DNA of 57,928 nt from UPXZ01 sp964634605 (GCA_964634605.1 CAZWLJ010000014.1:1-57928); one strand, 5' to 3'; positions 25,641 to 35,785 are shown, counted from the first letter of the stretch. Notes: a model not told the origin generated them from the sequence alone. Numbers and translations: made by a program.

Positions 25641-28046
25641 ATGCAAAAAAACAATATACCGAATTCCATCCCGGGTAAAAACGCTCAAAACAATGGAGAC
25701 ACCATTTATTTAAGGGATTTGCTCTTCAAGTACATTCAAAAATGGTACTGGTTTGCATTAGTAGCGATAATTTGTTTGATTCTGGCAACTTTATTCATAA
25801 AGAAAACCGATACGAAGTACAAGATTCAAACAACAATCCTGCTCAGAAATGACGAAACTACTCCGGCGATTTCGCAAATGGCTATGATGGAAAGTCTTGG
25901 CTTCAACGGAGTTTCCAAAGAAGTGGAAGATGAAATTCAGGTAATAAGTTCCAAGAAAATATTAAAGCAGGCAATTGATTCGTTGGGACTACAGATTGAA
26001 TATTTCGAAAAGGACGGATTAAAATACGTGGAAAAATACAAGGATTTTCCCTTCGTACTTAATATTTCAAAAGAAATGCTGCGAACAATAAACTTACCCC
26101 TCGAATTCAATATTAAAGAAAATTCAGGCAAATACAGAGTGGAATTCAAAGCCGGAAAATTAAAGAAAAAATACAAGCTTGATAATTTGCAGCAATCGTT
26201 TGATACTCCGTTCGGTAAGTTTAATTTTATATCCTCAAATTCCTCCCCGGAGGGTAAAAAGTATAAAATAAAAGTATACCCGATCAGTTTATTGCTTGAA
26301 ATAAACAGTTCGAAAATAAATGTATCAACCGTAAATAAACAATCAAATGCAATTCAGATATCAACGGTAGAATCCAACATACCAAAGGCACAGGATTATC
26401 TCAACAAAATAGTGGAATTGTACAATCTGGATGCCATAGTTGATAAAAATATCATAGCCACCAATACTGCCAACTTCATCAATGATCAGCTGGGAATAAT
26501 TTCAAAAAATTTATTCAGACTTGAAACAAATGTAGAAGGGTATAAACGCTCGAAAAGCCTTACAGATTTATCATCAGAAGCCACTCTTTATCTTGAATCT
26601 GCCAGCGAGTATGAAAAAAAACTGACAGATATTGGCATTCAGCTTAATATGATTCAGTCTGTGGAGAATTACATTAAGAACCCCAAAAATGCCAATAGTT
26701 TAATTCCGGCAAATATTGTAACTGAAGATGCTGCCCTTGCCAAAACCATTCAGGAATATAACCTTTCAGTACTCGAAAGGATGAAACTATCGCAGACAGC
26801 AAACCAAAAAAATCCGGCGCTTATTCAGGCCGATCAACAGATAAATGCATTGCGGGCCAACGTGCTGGCGAGTGTGAACAGTGTGAAAACAGGCCTTCAG
26901 ATAGCCAATAACGATGTATTGAAGAAAGATGCCCAGTTCAGTGGCCGGATTAAAAATGTACCTACTCAGGAACGTGAATTCCAGGAATTAAAGCGTGAAC
27001 AGGAAATTACTCAGAATCTTTACATATTTCTATCGCAAAAGAAACTTGAAAATGCTCTAAGCCTGGCAAGCACAGCTCCGGCTGCCCGAACCATCGACAG
27101 GGCATACGCATCTCTTGAACCTGTTGCGCCCAAAATAATGACAATTTATCTCATTGCCTTGATTATCGGTTTGTTGATTCCTTTCCTGGTAATATACCTC
27201 AAAGATTTGATTAATAATAAGATAGAAGATTCGAAAGAATTCCAGGCATTGGTAAAACCACCTTATCTCGGAAATATAACCGTAAGCCGCGAATCTGAAA
27301 GGGTAGTAGTCAGAGAGGGTAAGACAACACCCATTGTTGAAATGTTTCGTCTGGTCAGAACCAACCTTCAATTTCTCATCGGTTCAAAGAAATCACCCGT
27401 GGTATTAATCACATCGAGTATCAGCGGAGAGGGAAAATCTTTTACATCCATGAATATTGCCATGTCATTTGCACTCATGAAAAAGAAAGTTGCACTCGTG
27501 GGAATGGATATCCGGAATCCGATGTTAGGTGAATACATGCACATACCGAAAGAAAGAGGAGTCACTGTTTATATTTCTGACACGAATTATAAAGTACAGG
27601 ATATTATCGTCAAATCCGGTTTTCATCCATTGCTCGATGTGATTCCGGGCGGCCCTGTACCTCCTAATCCCTCTGAATTGCTGATGAGCAGCAGGGTGGA
27701 CGAGTTAATTGCCGAACTGAAGCAAATGTATGATTATATAATAGTAGATACAGCTCCTATCGGTGTAGTGTCTGATACTTACTTACTCAACAGAATTGCA
27801 GATAATTGCATCTATGTAGCCCGTCAGGATTATACCCCTAAAGATGCTGCAGTATTAATTAATGAAATTTACAACGATAATCGGTTGAATGGAATGGGAG
27901 TTCTTCTCAACGGTACACCTGTATCATCCGGATATGGTTACAGCTACGGATACGGTAGTAAATATAAATCTACGAACGCACCAAAAGCTACTTTCGGAGA
28001 TAAATTGACGGATTTTATAGATAAGATTTCTAAAAAAAACAAATAA
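25641..28046 (+). CDS. Wzc-type polysaccharide co-polymerase and tyrosine autokinase
   Basis: An 801-residue inner-membrane protein. A Wzz domain is bounded by membrane helices at about 35-53 and 505-530, with a long coiled periplasmic part between. The cytoplasmic BY-kinase has Walker A SISGEGKS (Lys599), Walker A' VALVGMDIRNP, and Walker B YIIVDTAP (Asp703). The tail has a Tyr/Gly cluster (SGYGYSYGYGSKY, about 762-775) as the autophosphorylation site. It controls chain length and export together with Wza. No wzx, wzy or glycosyltransferase is nearby, so the sugar pathway must be elsewhere. Confidence 0.95.
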   Translation: MQKNNIPNSIPGKNAQNNGDTIYLRDLLFKYIQKWYWFALVAIICLILATLFIKKTDTKYKIQTTILLRNDETTPAISQMAMMESLGFNGVSKEVEDEIQVISSKKILKQAIDSLGLQIEYFEKDGLKYVEKYKDFPFVLNISKEMLRTINLPLEFNIKENSGKYRVEFKAGKLKKKYKLDNLQQSFDTPFGKFNFISSNSSPEGKKYKIKVYPISLLLEINSSKINVSTVNKQSNAIQISTVESNIPKAQDYLNKIVELYNLDAIVDKNIIATNTANFINDQLGIISKNLFRLETNVEGYKRSKSLTDLSSEATLYLESASEYEKKLTDIGIQLNMIQSVENYIKNPKNANSLIPANIVTEDAALAKTIQEYNLSVLERMKLSQTANQKNPALIQADQQINALRANVLASVNSVKTGLQIANNDVLKKDAQFSGRIKNVPTQEREFQELKREQEITQNLYIFLSQKKLENALSLASTAPAARTIDRAYASLEPVAPKIMTIYLIALIIGLLIPFLVIYLKDLINNKIEDSKEFQALVKPPYLGNITVSRESERVVVREGKTTPIVEMFRLVRTNLQFLIGSKKSPVVLITSSISGEGKSFTSMNIAMSFALMKKKVALVGMDIRNPMLGEYMHIPKERGVTVYISDTNYKVQDIIVKSGFHPLLDVIPGGPVPPNPSELLMSSRVDELIAELKQMYDYIIVDTAPIGVVSDTYLLNRIADNCIYVARQDYTPKDAAVLINEIYNDNRLNGMGVLLNGTPVSSGYGYSYGYGSKYKSTNAPKATFGDKLTDFIDKISKKNK

Positions 28047-28066
28047 TTCCATTTAATATTTGAAAT

Positions 28067-28094
28067 AAACCTCAGATTGATTCTGAGGTTTTTT
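28067..28094 (+). terminator. terminator of wza-wzc
   Basis: AACCTCAGA and TCTGAGGTT form a tight stem with a short loop, followed by T residues. Confidence 0.85.
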
Positions 28095-28263
28095 GTTGGA
28101 AATACGAAACTTGAAAAATTTATAAGTTTCCAAGTTTATTTTATAAGATATTGATAATAAGATACATATAAATCTATAAAGAGTTATTAACAAAAAATAA
28201 TACTGTGATATCTCGTTCGTTGATTTGTTTTATGTAATTTTGCATCATTCTTTAGCAAATATT

Positions 28264-28869
28264 ATGGATAAACTCACTCAGCAAATCATTCATACAGCTT
28301 ATGCCAAGTTTCAACAATTTGGTATCAGAAGTGTTTCAGTAGATGATATATGTAACGAGTTACGTATTTCGAAAAGAACTTTTTATCACTTATTTCCCAA
28401 AAAAGAAGACGTGATTCTGGCTGTGTTGCAATATCAGACATCAAATGTGACTGATAAATTCATGAAAATGTACAAGAACAAGAATGCCATTGATGCCCTG
28501 ATATTGATTATAAAGGAAGTAAAGACGCATTCCAGCAACGATTGTACATCTTTCTACTATGATCTGGAAAAGTATTATCCTGCCATTTACAACAATTACA
28601 TGAAAATGAAAACAGACTGGATGCAGGAGAGTTTTATGAATAATCTAAGGCAGGGTATTGCAGAAGGATATTACAGAGAAGATTTGGATGTGGAATTAAG
28701 CTCTATTTACCATGTCATACAGTTAAATAATTCCTATAAGGATATTCTGAATCATTCGCCAAAAATTCCTGTGAAACGTATCACTGAATTCTATGTTGAC
28801 ATGATAGTAAGACTGATAACAAACGAAAAAGGACTCAAATACGTCGAAGAACAAATACTGAAAGATTAA
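28264..28869 (+). CDS. TetR-family transcriptional regulator
   Basis: A 201-residue protein. The N-terminal HTH (about 8-50) has SVDDICNELRISKRTFYHLF, the standard TetR recognition-helix pattern. The remainder is the helical ligand-binding domain. The ATG at 28264 was chosen; a -7-like TAATTTTG at 28235-28242 predicts a leader of about 15 bases. It heads the tolC-MFP-RND operon 26 bases ahead of tolC, so it is probably its local repressor (inference). Confidence 0.92.
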   Translation: MDKLTQQIIHTAYAKFQQFGIRSVSVDDICNELRISKRTFYHLFPKKEDVILAVLQYQTSNVTDKFMKMYKNKNAIDALILIIKEVKTHSSNDCTSFYYDLEKYYPAIYNNYMKMKTDWMQESFMNNLRQGIAEGYYREDLDVELSSIYHVIQLNNSYKDILNHSPKIPVKRITEFYVDMIVRLITNEKGLKYVEEQILKD

Positions 28870-28895
28870 AAAAAGAAATTTTTTATTACAATAAA

Positions 28896-30230
28896 ATGAA
28901 AAAGACAGGATTGTTAATCATTAGTTTAATGCTAATAAGCGGAATATATTCGCAGGATACTTTAAGACTTACCTTGCCACAAGCTATTGAAATAGCTTTA
29001 AGCGAAAGTCCGACTATAAAAATTGCCAGTAAGGAAATTGAAAGAATCGACTATTCAAAGAAAAGCGCCTGGTATGCCTTAATACCAAATCTGGAAGGAA
29101 CCGGACAATACTCCAAATATCTTGTTCCGGCTAAAATGAATATGTTCGGGCAGGTGATGGATTCGCCATCTGATTTCAATACCTCATTAGGTATGACACT
29201 TTCCCTGCCATTGTTTGCTCCCGCATTGTGGCACAATATTCAGATGACTTCGCTCGATATGCAGGCAGCTGCTGAAAAAGCGGCGGCATCAAAAATTACT
29301 TTACGAAACGAAGTTACCAAAGCCTATTACAATGTTCTGGTAGTTCAGGATTCATATAAAGTACTGAAGGATGGATATGAACTGGCTAAGAAAAATTATG
29401 AAGTAGCCAAAAAAGGATACGAAACCGGCATGCTGGCAGCCTACGATTACATTTCGGCCGAAGTGCAGCTGAATAATCTGCTACCCAACATACTTCAGGC
29501 AGAAAACGGAATAGCTCAATCAAAAGCATATCTGAAGGTGCTCATGGGATTGGATATCAATGTCCCCGTACAGGTGATGAATTCCCTGACAGATTTTGAA
29601 AATAATATTGTAGAAGTTAAGAACTTAAGTAACTATGACTTCGAAAATAATACTGATCTGCGACAACTCGATATCGGAAGGATGCAGCTTCTGCGCACAC
29701 AGCAGTTGCAGCGCACTCAGCGAATGCCAACGCTGGCAGCCTTCAGTCAGTTCGGATTGAGCGGAACAGGAAGTAAGGAAACTATGCTGAATTTTGGACA
29801 AGTACCTATTATGGTTGAAGCAAGCAAAGATTGGTTTGGACAGGGATTAATCGTCGGATTGCAGCTCAAGGTGCCTATTACAGGTATTTTTACGAATACA
29901 ATCAAAGAAAAACAGCTCAAAATTCAGGAGCAGGCATTGCAGCTGCAACGCGAACAGGCAAAAAGTGCTATACAATTGCAGGCAATTTCAGCGCTGGATA
30001 AGATGAATAAATCAGTGAAACAGGTAGATGCTGCCCGTAAGAGTGTTGAACTATCCGAAAAAGCATACACTATTTCATCAAAGAGATATGAAAACGGTGC
30101 AGGCACAATGATAGAACTGCAAAACGCTGCTTTAGCTATCACCCAGTCGCAATTATCGTTCAGACAGGCAATTTCTGATTATCTGTCGGCAAAAGCAGAC
30201 CTTGAAAAACTGCTTGGAAATAATCAGTAA
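28896..30230 (+). CDS. TolC-family outer-membrane efflux protein
   Basis: A 444-residue protein with a signal peptide (LLIISLMLISGIYSQ) and the two-fold repeated OEP pattern: LTLPQAIEIALSESPTIKIA at the start, and a long periplasmic alpha-helical hairpin region with AYDYISAEVQLNNLLP and GTMIELQNAALAITQSQLSF. It forms the trimeric outer-membrane duct of the tripartite pump encoded by the next two genes. Confidence 0.95.
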   Translation: MKKTGLLIISLMLISGIYSQDTLRLTLPQAIEIALSESPTIKIASKEIERIDYSKKSAWYALIPNLEGTGQYSKYLVPAKMNMFGQVMDSPSDFNTSLGMTLSLPLFAPALWHNIQMTSLDMQAAAEKAAASKITLRNEVTKAYYNVLVVQDSYKVLKDGYELAKKNYEVAKKGYETGMLAAYDYISAEVQLNNLLPNILQAENGIAQSKAYLKVLMGLDINVPVQVMNSLTDFENNIVEVKNLSNYDFENNTDLRQLDIGRMQLLRTQQLQRTQRMPTLAAFSQFGLSGTGSKETMLNFGQVPIMVEASKDWFGQGLIVGLQLKVPITGIFTNTIKEKQLKIQEQALQLQREQAKSAIQLQAISALDKMNKSVKQVDAARKSVELSEKAYTISSKRYENGAGTMIELQNAALAITQSQLSFRQAISDYLSAKADLEKLLGNNQ

Positions 30231-30363
30231 CCGGCATATGTGAAATAATAATTCAGGAAATTTTTTAAAAATCATCAAAATAAAAACTACAGTATAATTC
30301 TGAAAAACCGAATTCCTTCAGGATCAGGAAATTGAGAACGTATATAATAATTAAAATAAGTAT

Positions 30364-31410
30364 ATGAAACGAAATCATTTGTTTTTTATAAGTTTACTTG
30401 CACTTTCCGTAAGTCTGGTATCATGCGGAGCTGACAAGAAGAAAAAAGTTGAAACTGCATCTGAGAAACCAACAGTAAAACTGGCACAGGTATTTGAACG
30501 CAACGTTCCGCAAATAGCTGAATTTACTGCCACAATTCAACCGGAAGTTAAAAACAGTATTGCACCGGTAACTCCGGGCCGCATCCGCCGCATCATGGTT
30601 GAAGTGGGCTCACAGGTGGGTAAAGGTCAGCGCCTGGTGCAGATGGACGCAATCAACCTGGAAAATTATCAAACTCAGATTTCAAATCTTCGTCAGAACT
30701 ACAACCGGTTGCTCGAATTATATCAGGTGGGTGGTGTGTCAAAACAGGATGTCGATAATCTGAAAGCACAGCTGGATCAGGCCGAAACTTCAATGAAGAA
30801 TTTACAGGAAAATACATATCTGGTAAGTCCGATAAGCGGAATAGTGACAGCCAAAAACTACGACAACGGTGATCTTTTTACCGGTCAGCTTCCGGTGCTT
30901 ACTGTGATGCAAATCAATCCGCTGAAAGTAGTAGTGAATGTATCCGAAACGTATTTTCCAAAAGTAAGAACAGGCATGGGCGTGGATATCAGTTTTGATG
31001 CATTCCCGAATCAGCGTTTCAGCGGTGCGGTGAGTAAAATTTATCCGACAGTGGACGAGATGACCCGAACATTCGGAGTGGAGATAAAAATGCAAAACAG
31101 CGGTAACAAGGTTCGTCCGGGTATGTATGCACGCGTAACCATGAATCTGGGGACAGAAAGCCGTGTGGTAGTACCCGATCAGGCTGTGGTGAAACAGGTT
31201 GGCTCAGGTAACCGGTATGTGTATGTGTATAAGGATGGTAAAGTTTCATACAACCAGGTAATACTGGGGCAACGTCTTGATGCAGAATACGAACTTATTT
31301 CAGGTGTTTCTGCCGGTTCGCAGGTGGTTGTTGCAGGTCAGTCAAAACTCAACGATCAGATGGAGGTAACCGTAAGCGAACAAAAGAAAGTAGTTGAAGC
31401 GAATAAATAA
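30364..31410 (+). CDS. RND efflux membrane-fusion (periplasmic adaptor) lipoprotein
   Basis: A 348-residue protein. The lipoprotein signal ends at Cys21 (LLALSVSLVSC). It has the lipoyl half-motifs IRRIMVEVGSQVGKGQRLVQMD and YLVSPISGIVTAKNYDNGD, a short helical hairpin between them, a beta-barrel domain (VVVNVSETYFPKVRTGMG) and a membrane-proximal domain. It links the RND pump to TolC. Spacing to the neighbours is 133 and 80 bases, larger than usual, but with the same orientation. Confidence 0.95.
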   Translation: MKRNHLFFISLLALSVSLVSCGADKKKKVETASEKPTVKLAQVFERNVPQIAEFTATIQPEVKNSIAPVTPGRIRRIMVEVGSQVGKGQRLVQMDAINLENYQTQISNLRQNYNRLLELYQVGGVSKQDVDNLKAQLDQAETSMKNLQENTYLVSPISGIVTAKNYDNGDLFTGQLPVLTVMQINPLKVVVNVSETYFPKVRTGMGVDISFDAFPNQRFSGAVSKIYPTVDEMTRTFGVEIKMQNSGNKVRPGMYARVTMNLGTESRVVVPDQAVVKQVGSGNRYVYVYKDGKVSYNQVILGQRLDAEYELISGVSAGSQVVVAGQSKLNDQMEVTVSEQKKVVEANK

Positions 31411-31490
31411 AAAAATTGTTCATTTCGTCTCTTTTTCTGATATCTGTCTCATGTTTTTAAAGAGAGAATAAAGTTTAAAAAATACATTAA

Positions 31491-34400
31491 ATGAAAATAT
31501 ACGAAAGTGCTGTAAAAAAGCCAATTATGACTATCCTGGTCTTTATTGGTGTTATCATTCTGGGACTTTTTTCTTTGAGAAATCTGTCGGTCGATCTGCT
31601 GCCAAAAATAGATATGAACATGCTGATGGTAATTACAACTTACCAGGGAGCCAGTGCGGCTGATGTGGAAACCAACGTTACACGCCCGCTTGAAAATGTG
31701 TTGAATACTGTTCCGAATCTCAAAGAACTCAATTCCTCTTCCAGAGAAAACCGGTCTGTTGTAATGATGCAGTTTGAATACGGAAAAGATCTGGATGAAC
31801 TTACAAACGATGTACGTGATAAACTGAGTCTGGTCAAAGCTATGTTGCCCGAAAACTCGGAGGAACCGATTATCATGAAGTTTAGCACAGATATGATACC
31901 GGTAATCATGTTATCTGCCACGGCCGATAAAAGCATTCCTGCTTTGTACCGGATTTTGGACGATAACGTTGCCAATCGCCTTGCACGCATTGATGGAGTG
32001 GGTTCCGTATCTATAGCAGGTGCTCCTCAGCGTCAGATTCAGGTTTATGTTGACCCTGTAAAAATGGAGGCTCACAAGCTTACAGTTGAAGGTATAGCTC
32101 AGAAAATCGGTGCTGAGAATATCAATATACCTGCAGGTACTATGGATGTAGGGAATGAATCCTATTCGCTGCGGGTACAGGGTGAATTCAAAGATCCCAA
32201 AGAAATCAGCAACATCATAGTTGGAAATTTTGGAGGAAAAGCCATTTATCTTTCTGATGTGGCTACCGTAACTGATGCTTTTGAAGAACGTGTACAGGAA
32301 AGTTATACCAATGGTGTTCAGGGAGCTGTAATGGTTATTCAGAAGCAATCTGGTGCCAATACTGTTGATATTGCCAACGAAGTGCTAAAAGCGTTGCCCG
32401 AAATCCAGAAAAACTTACCTCCTGATGTGAAAATCACGGTCATAAATGATACCTCCGATGGTATTAAAAATACAATAAACGGCTTAGCAGAAACGGTGCT
32501 TTTTGCATTTGTTTTCGTAATGATAGTGGTTTTGTTCTTTTTAGGCCGATGGAGGGCTACCATTATTATTATTCTAACCATTCCCGTATCACTTATTGCA
32601 TCATTTATATATCTGTATGCTACCGGCGGCACACTGAACATCATCTCATTGAGCTCGTTGTCAATAGCCATCGGGATGGTGGTAGATGACGCGATCGTGG
32701 TGCTCGAAAATATTACCACCCATATTGAACGGGGAAGCCGTCCGAAAAGTGCTGCTGTACACGGAACCAATGAGGTTTCTCTCTCCGTGGTTGCCTCAAC
32801 ACTGACTCTGATTGCCGTGTTTTTCCCGCTTACGCTGGTCACCGGTTTTGCCGGGGTAATGTTTAAGGAGCTGGGATGGATAGTAACCATTATCATGACC
32901 ATGTCGTTGATATGTGCGATGACTCTCACTCCGATGCTGAGTTCACAAATGTTACGGCTCGATAGAAATCCGACGAAACTCACCAAAAGAATTTATGCAC
33001 CCATTCAGCGTTTTCTTGACTGGCTGGACAATGTTTATACACGGTTTATTAACTGGACAGTGCGAAATCGTAAAAAGACGATTTTGTTTACCTCCCTGTT
33101 TTTTATTTTGAGTATTCTTCCGATCGGATTAATTGGAACAGAGTTCTTCCCATCGTCGGACGACGGATATATTTCTGCTAAAATTGAACTTCCCGTTGGC
33201 ACCCGCATGGAAATTACCCGCGAATTAGCCATGGAGCTTCAAAAGAAATGGAAAGAAGAAAATCCGGAAATCGAAACAATCAGTTTCTCGGTAGGTCAGG
33301 CAAGCAGTTCCAACGTATGGGGTTCGCTACAGAGCAATGGAAGCCACATTATTGAGATGGATTTCCGGTTGGTAAGTCTGAAAAACCGGGAAAAATCGGT
33401 GTTTGATCTGATTGCAAAATTCCAGGCAGAGCTGGATAAAATGCCTGAAATCAGAAAATCAAATGTTTCGACCGGTGAAAACGGAATGATGGGAGGACAA
33501 TCCAGCCTCGAAATTGATATTTTTGGGTATGATTTTGAAAAAACCGATCAGATAGCCAGAGAGTTGAGCACAAGATTCAACAAGATAGAGGGATTATCCA
33601 ATATTCAGGTAAGTCGTGAAGAATATGTACCTGAGTTTCAGGTGGATTTTGACAGAGAAAAGCTTGCATTGCACGGTTTGAATATTGCCACAGCTTCCAA
33701 TTTCCTGAAAAACCGTATCAACGGGCTTACCGCTTCACTTTACCGTGAAGATGGTCAGGAATACTTAATACGTATTTCTTACGATCCTCGTTACCGACAG
33801 TCTTTAACAGATGTTGAAAATATTCTCATATATAATTCGCAGGGTTCACCGGTACGTGTCAAAGATTTGGGTACAGTTGTCGAACGCTTTACACCGCCAA
33901 CCATCGAACGTAAAGATCGTCAGCGTGTTGTAACCGTTTCGGCCACACTGTCAGGATCCACCATGGATAAAGCTGTAGCAGCCATAAATTCCGAGATTGA
34001 CAAGCTGGATGTACCATCTGATATCATCATCGAAATCGGAGGTTCATATGAAGAACAACAGGAATCATTCTCCGATCTGGGTATTCTGTTCCTCATAATT
34101 ATATTGCTGGTTTACATCGTGATGGCATCACAGTTCGAATCACTTACTTATCCGTTTATAATCATGTTCTCTGTTCCTTTCGGCATTTCGGGGGTTATAC
34201 TCGCTATGGCGCTTACAGGAGGGACGCTCAATATCATGTCTTTTATCGGGCTCATTATGTTGGTGGGAATCGTTGTTAAAAACGGTATTGTACTCGTGGA
34301 TTACATCAACCTGAATCGTGAACGTAAAATGGGAATCATCCGTGCTGTAGTGGCAGGAGGAAAATCTCGTCTTCGTCCTGTATTGATGACAACTGCCACA

Positions 34401-34604
34401 ACCATTCTGGGTATGCTGCCACTTGCCCTGTCGCAAAGCGAAGGCTCTGAAATGTGGCGGCCAATGGCAATTACGGTTATCGGTGGTTTAACTGTTTCTA
34501 CAGTGTTAACCCTGCTTGTAGTTCCGGTACTCTATACTATAGCTGCAGGAATAGGTGTGAAACGGCAGTCGAAAAAGATGGCTAAGAAATTACAGGTAAA
34601 ATAA
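31491..34604 (+). CDS. RND efflux pump permease (HAE1/AcrB-like)
   Basis: A 1037-residue inner-membrane proton/drug antiporter with twelve membrane helices in two repeats. The N-terminus PIMTILVFIGVIILGLFSL and the pore-domain motif AAVHGTNEVSLSVVASTLTL are typical. The proton-relay pair Asp399-Asp400 lies in GMVVDDAIVVLE. The second-half helices include MASQFESLTYPFIIM and GIVVKNGIVLVDY. Drug specificity cannot be read from sequence. It ends 112 bases before the PII-like gene. Confidence 0.96.
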   Translation: MKIYESAVKKPIMTILVFIGVIILGLFSLRNLSVDLLPKIDMNMLMVITTYQGASAADVETNVTRPLENVLNTVPNLKELNSSSRENRSVVMMQFEYGKDLDELTNDVRDKLSLVKAMLPENSEEPIIMKFSTDMIPVIMLSATADKSIPALYRILDDNVANRLARIDGVGSVSIAGAPQRQIQVYVDPVKMEAHKLTVEGIAQKIGAENINIPAGTMDVGNESYSLRVQGEFKDPKEISNIIVGNFGGKAIYLSDVATVTDAFEERVQESYTNGVQGAVMVIQKQSGANTVDIANEVLKALPEIQKNLPPDVKITVINDTSDGIKNTINGLAETVLFAFVFVMIVVLFFLGRWRATIIIILTIPVSLIASFIYLYATGGTLNIISLSSLSIAIGMVVDDAIVVLENITTHIERGSRPKSAAVHGTNEVSLSVVASTLTLIAVFFPLTLVTGFAGVMFKELGWIVTIIMTMSLICAMTLTPMLSSQMLRLDRNPTKLTKRIYAPIQRFLDWLDNVYTRFINWTVRNRKKTILFTSLFFILSILPIGLIGTEFFPSSDDGYISAKIELPVGTRMEITRELAMELQKKWKEENPEIETISFSVGQASSSNVWGSLQSNGSHIIEMDFRLVSLKNREKSVFDLIAKFQAELDKMPEIRKSNVSTGENGMMGGQSSLEIDIFGYDFEKTDQIARELSTRFNKIEGLSNIQVSREEYVPEFQVDFDREKLALHGLNIATASNFLKNRINGLTASLYREDGQEYLIRISYDPRYRQSLTDVENILIYNSQGSPVRVKDLGTVVERFTPPTIERKDRQRVVTVSATLSGSTMDKAVAAINSEIDKLDVPSDIIIEIGGSYEEQQESFSDLGILFLIIILLVYIVMASQFESLTYPFIIMFSVPFGISGVILAMALTGGTLNIMSFIGLIMLVGIVVKNGIVLVDYINLNRERKMGIIRAVVAGGKSRLRPVLMTTATTILGMLPLALSQSEGSEMWRPMAITVIGGLTVSTVLTLLVVPVLYTIAAGIGVKRQSKKMAKKLQVK

Positions 34605-34716
34605 TGACTATAGATTGCAATCTCTTATTTTCAGAGTATATAAATTTTCTAAATCAATATCAAATGCTTCTGAATCTCCTCATCCGGGGAGATTTAGAAG
34701 TTCTATACAATACATT

Positions 34717-35010
34717 ATGAAAGCAGTTTTTATTACTTTTGATCAGTCGCATAAGGAAGATGTGATCCGGATTTTGGATAAGTATATGATTCGTGGATTC
34801 ACATTCTGGGAAGGTACTCAGGGACGCGGTTCGGTGGATGGTGAACCTCATTATGGAAGTCACGCCTGGCCTTCACTCAATAATTCGATTCTTACGATAG
34901 TGGATGATTCGTTGGTGGGTAAATTAAAAGAAAGCCTCAAAGAATTGGATAAAACCTCACACATGCTCGGGTTACGGGTGTTTGTGTGGAATGTGGAAGA
35001 TATGTATTAG
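34717..35010 (+). CDS. PG0541-type transporter-associated PII-like protein
   Basis: A 97-residue protein beginning MKAVFITFDQSHKEDVIRIL. The alternation of strands and helices (ILTIVDDSLVGKLKESLKEL in the second half) fits a small PII-like fold. The GTQGRGSVDGEPHYGSHAWP loop with Gly, His and Trp is conserved in this family. Proteins of this type sit directly after RND pump genes in Porphyromonas and relatives, and may sense a ligand or regulate the pump (inference). The frame is open upstream to 34615, but the ATG at 34717 matches the family N-terminus. Confidence 0.82.
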   Translation: MKAVFITFDQSHKEDVIRILDKYMIRGFTFWEGTQGRGSVDGEPHYGSHAWPSLNNSILTIVDDSLVGKLKESLKELDKTSHMLGLRVFVWNVEDMY

Positions 35011-35120
35011 ACAATTCTCATATATCAGCCGGTTGATGTCAGATAATGAATCCGGGAATTATGGATCGAGTGATTCCTGATATTTCAGCCGGTTCGTTTA
35101 CATGAGTATTTATAAATTAA

Positions 35121-35147
35121 AAAAAGACGGTTTTCCGTCTTTTTTTT
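35121..35147. terminator. bidirectional terminator
   Basis: AAAGACGG and CCGTCTTT pair around TTTT, with A- and T-runs on the flanks. It separates the efflux operon from the convergent small secreted-protein gene. Confidence 0.85.
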
Positions 35148-35172
35148 GTTATAATGATAGCAGTTATTCTTT

Positions 35173-35610
35173 TTATTCAGCAGGTTTTTTGCTTTCTTTC
35201 CCTTTTAACATCGGATTAGGCATATTATCGTTGCTCGTAATTTCCCCGGAGGGCATGCGGATATCATCAGGTAGATAAACAGGCATATTATCCAGCTCTG
35301 CATAATCAATACGTGCTCTTTTTCTAATCATTGTTTTGGGAGTTTTACTGTAATTCCGGAAGTTCTGCGAGTCGTTCGGTAAAAGAAATGACTTTTTATC
35401 GCTTTGCCGCTGAGGTATTCTGAATTTGTACCCTTTCATTCTGAGAGAGTCCTGATGAAACTTCTGCCGGAAGCCGGGCAGATTCTTTTTCAGTAAACTA
35501 TCTGAAGCAACGTCGTAAGATATCACCGGTACTTCCGGATAGTTGTACTGAGCCGATACAGGCAACACATTCATTATCAGTACAGTAAATGCTATATAAA
35601 TAGTTTTCAT
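35173..35610 (-). CDS. small secreted protein, function unknown
   Basis: A 145-residue protein with a clear signal peptide (MKTIYIAFTVLIMNVLPVSAQ). The mature part is short, basic and polar (KKSFLLPNDSQNFRNYSKTP and a Lys/Pro-rich end GKESKKPAE), with few hydrophobic stretches. I recognise no family. It is monocistronic and transcribed away from the metallopeptidase. Confidence 0.65.
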   Translation of the reverse strand: MKTIYIAFTVLIMNVLPVSAQYNYPEVPVISYDVASDSLLKKNLPGFRQKFHQDSLRMKGYKFRIPQRQSDKKSFLLPNDSQNFRNYSKTPKTMIRKRARIDYAELDNMPVYLPDDIRMPSGEITSNDNMPNPMLKGKESKKPAE

Positions 35611-35710
35611 GCAGAACTCGTTTTACAGATGCAAATATATTATTATCAATTGAATATACGGAGATTTTTTATTGAAATTAACTTTCGTAATTTTCTGTTT
35701 TATTTTTTAC

Positions 35711-35718
35711 TATCTTTG
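35711..35718 (+). promoter_or_regulatory. -7 element for the metallopeptidase leader
   Basis: TATCTTTG matches the -7 consensus; no good -33 is seen. Transcription starting near 35725 would include both copies of the GAAACAGCCAT arm in the leader. Confidence 0.55.
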
Positions 35719-35750
35719 TCAATTGTTGAAAATCACATTCTTTGATGCGT

Positions 35751-35773
35751 GAAACAGCCATTAGAATTTCTCA
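35751..35773 (+). repeat. extra copy of the leader-element 5' arm
   Basis: GAAACAGCCAT (35751-35761) followed by TAGAAT and TCTC repeats the start of the full leader element 47 bases downstream. It is equally complementary to the 3' arm at 35843-35854. Confidence 0.75.
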
Positions 35774-35785
35774 ATAATAAAATAT

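Noticed and set aside
28106..28130. GAAACTT/AAGTTTC palindrome as a TetR operator
   Set aside because: It lies more than 100 bases upstream of the predicted tetR -7 box, just behind the wzc terminator; the position does not fit an operator.
32339..32986. Long open frame antisense to the RND permease (215 codons)
   Set aside because: It is the antisense of conserved membrane helices and has no independent signals.
35014..35100. Short direct repeat around TCAGCCGGTT after the PII-like gene
   Set aside because: Only about 10 bases repeat, with no structure or neighbours to give it meaning.
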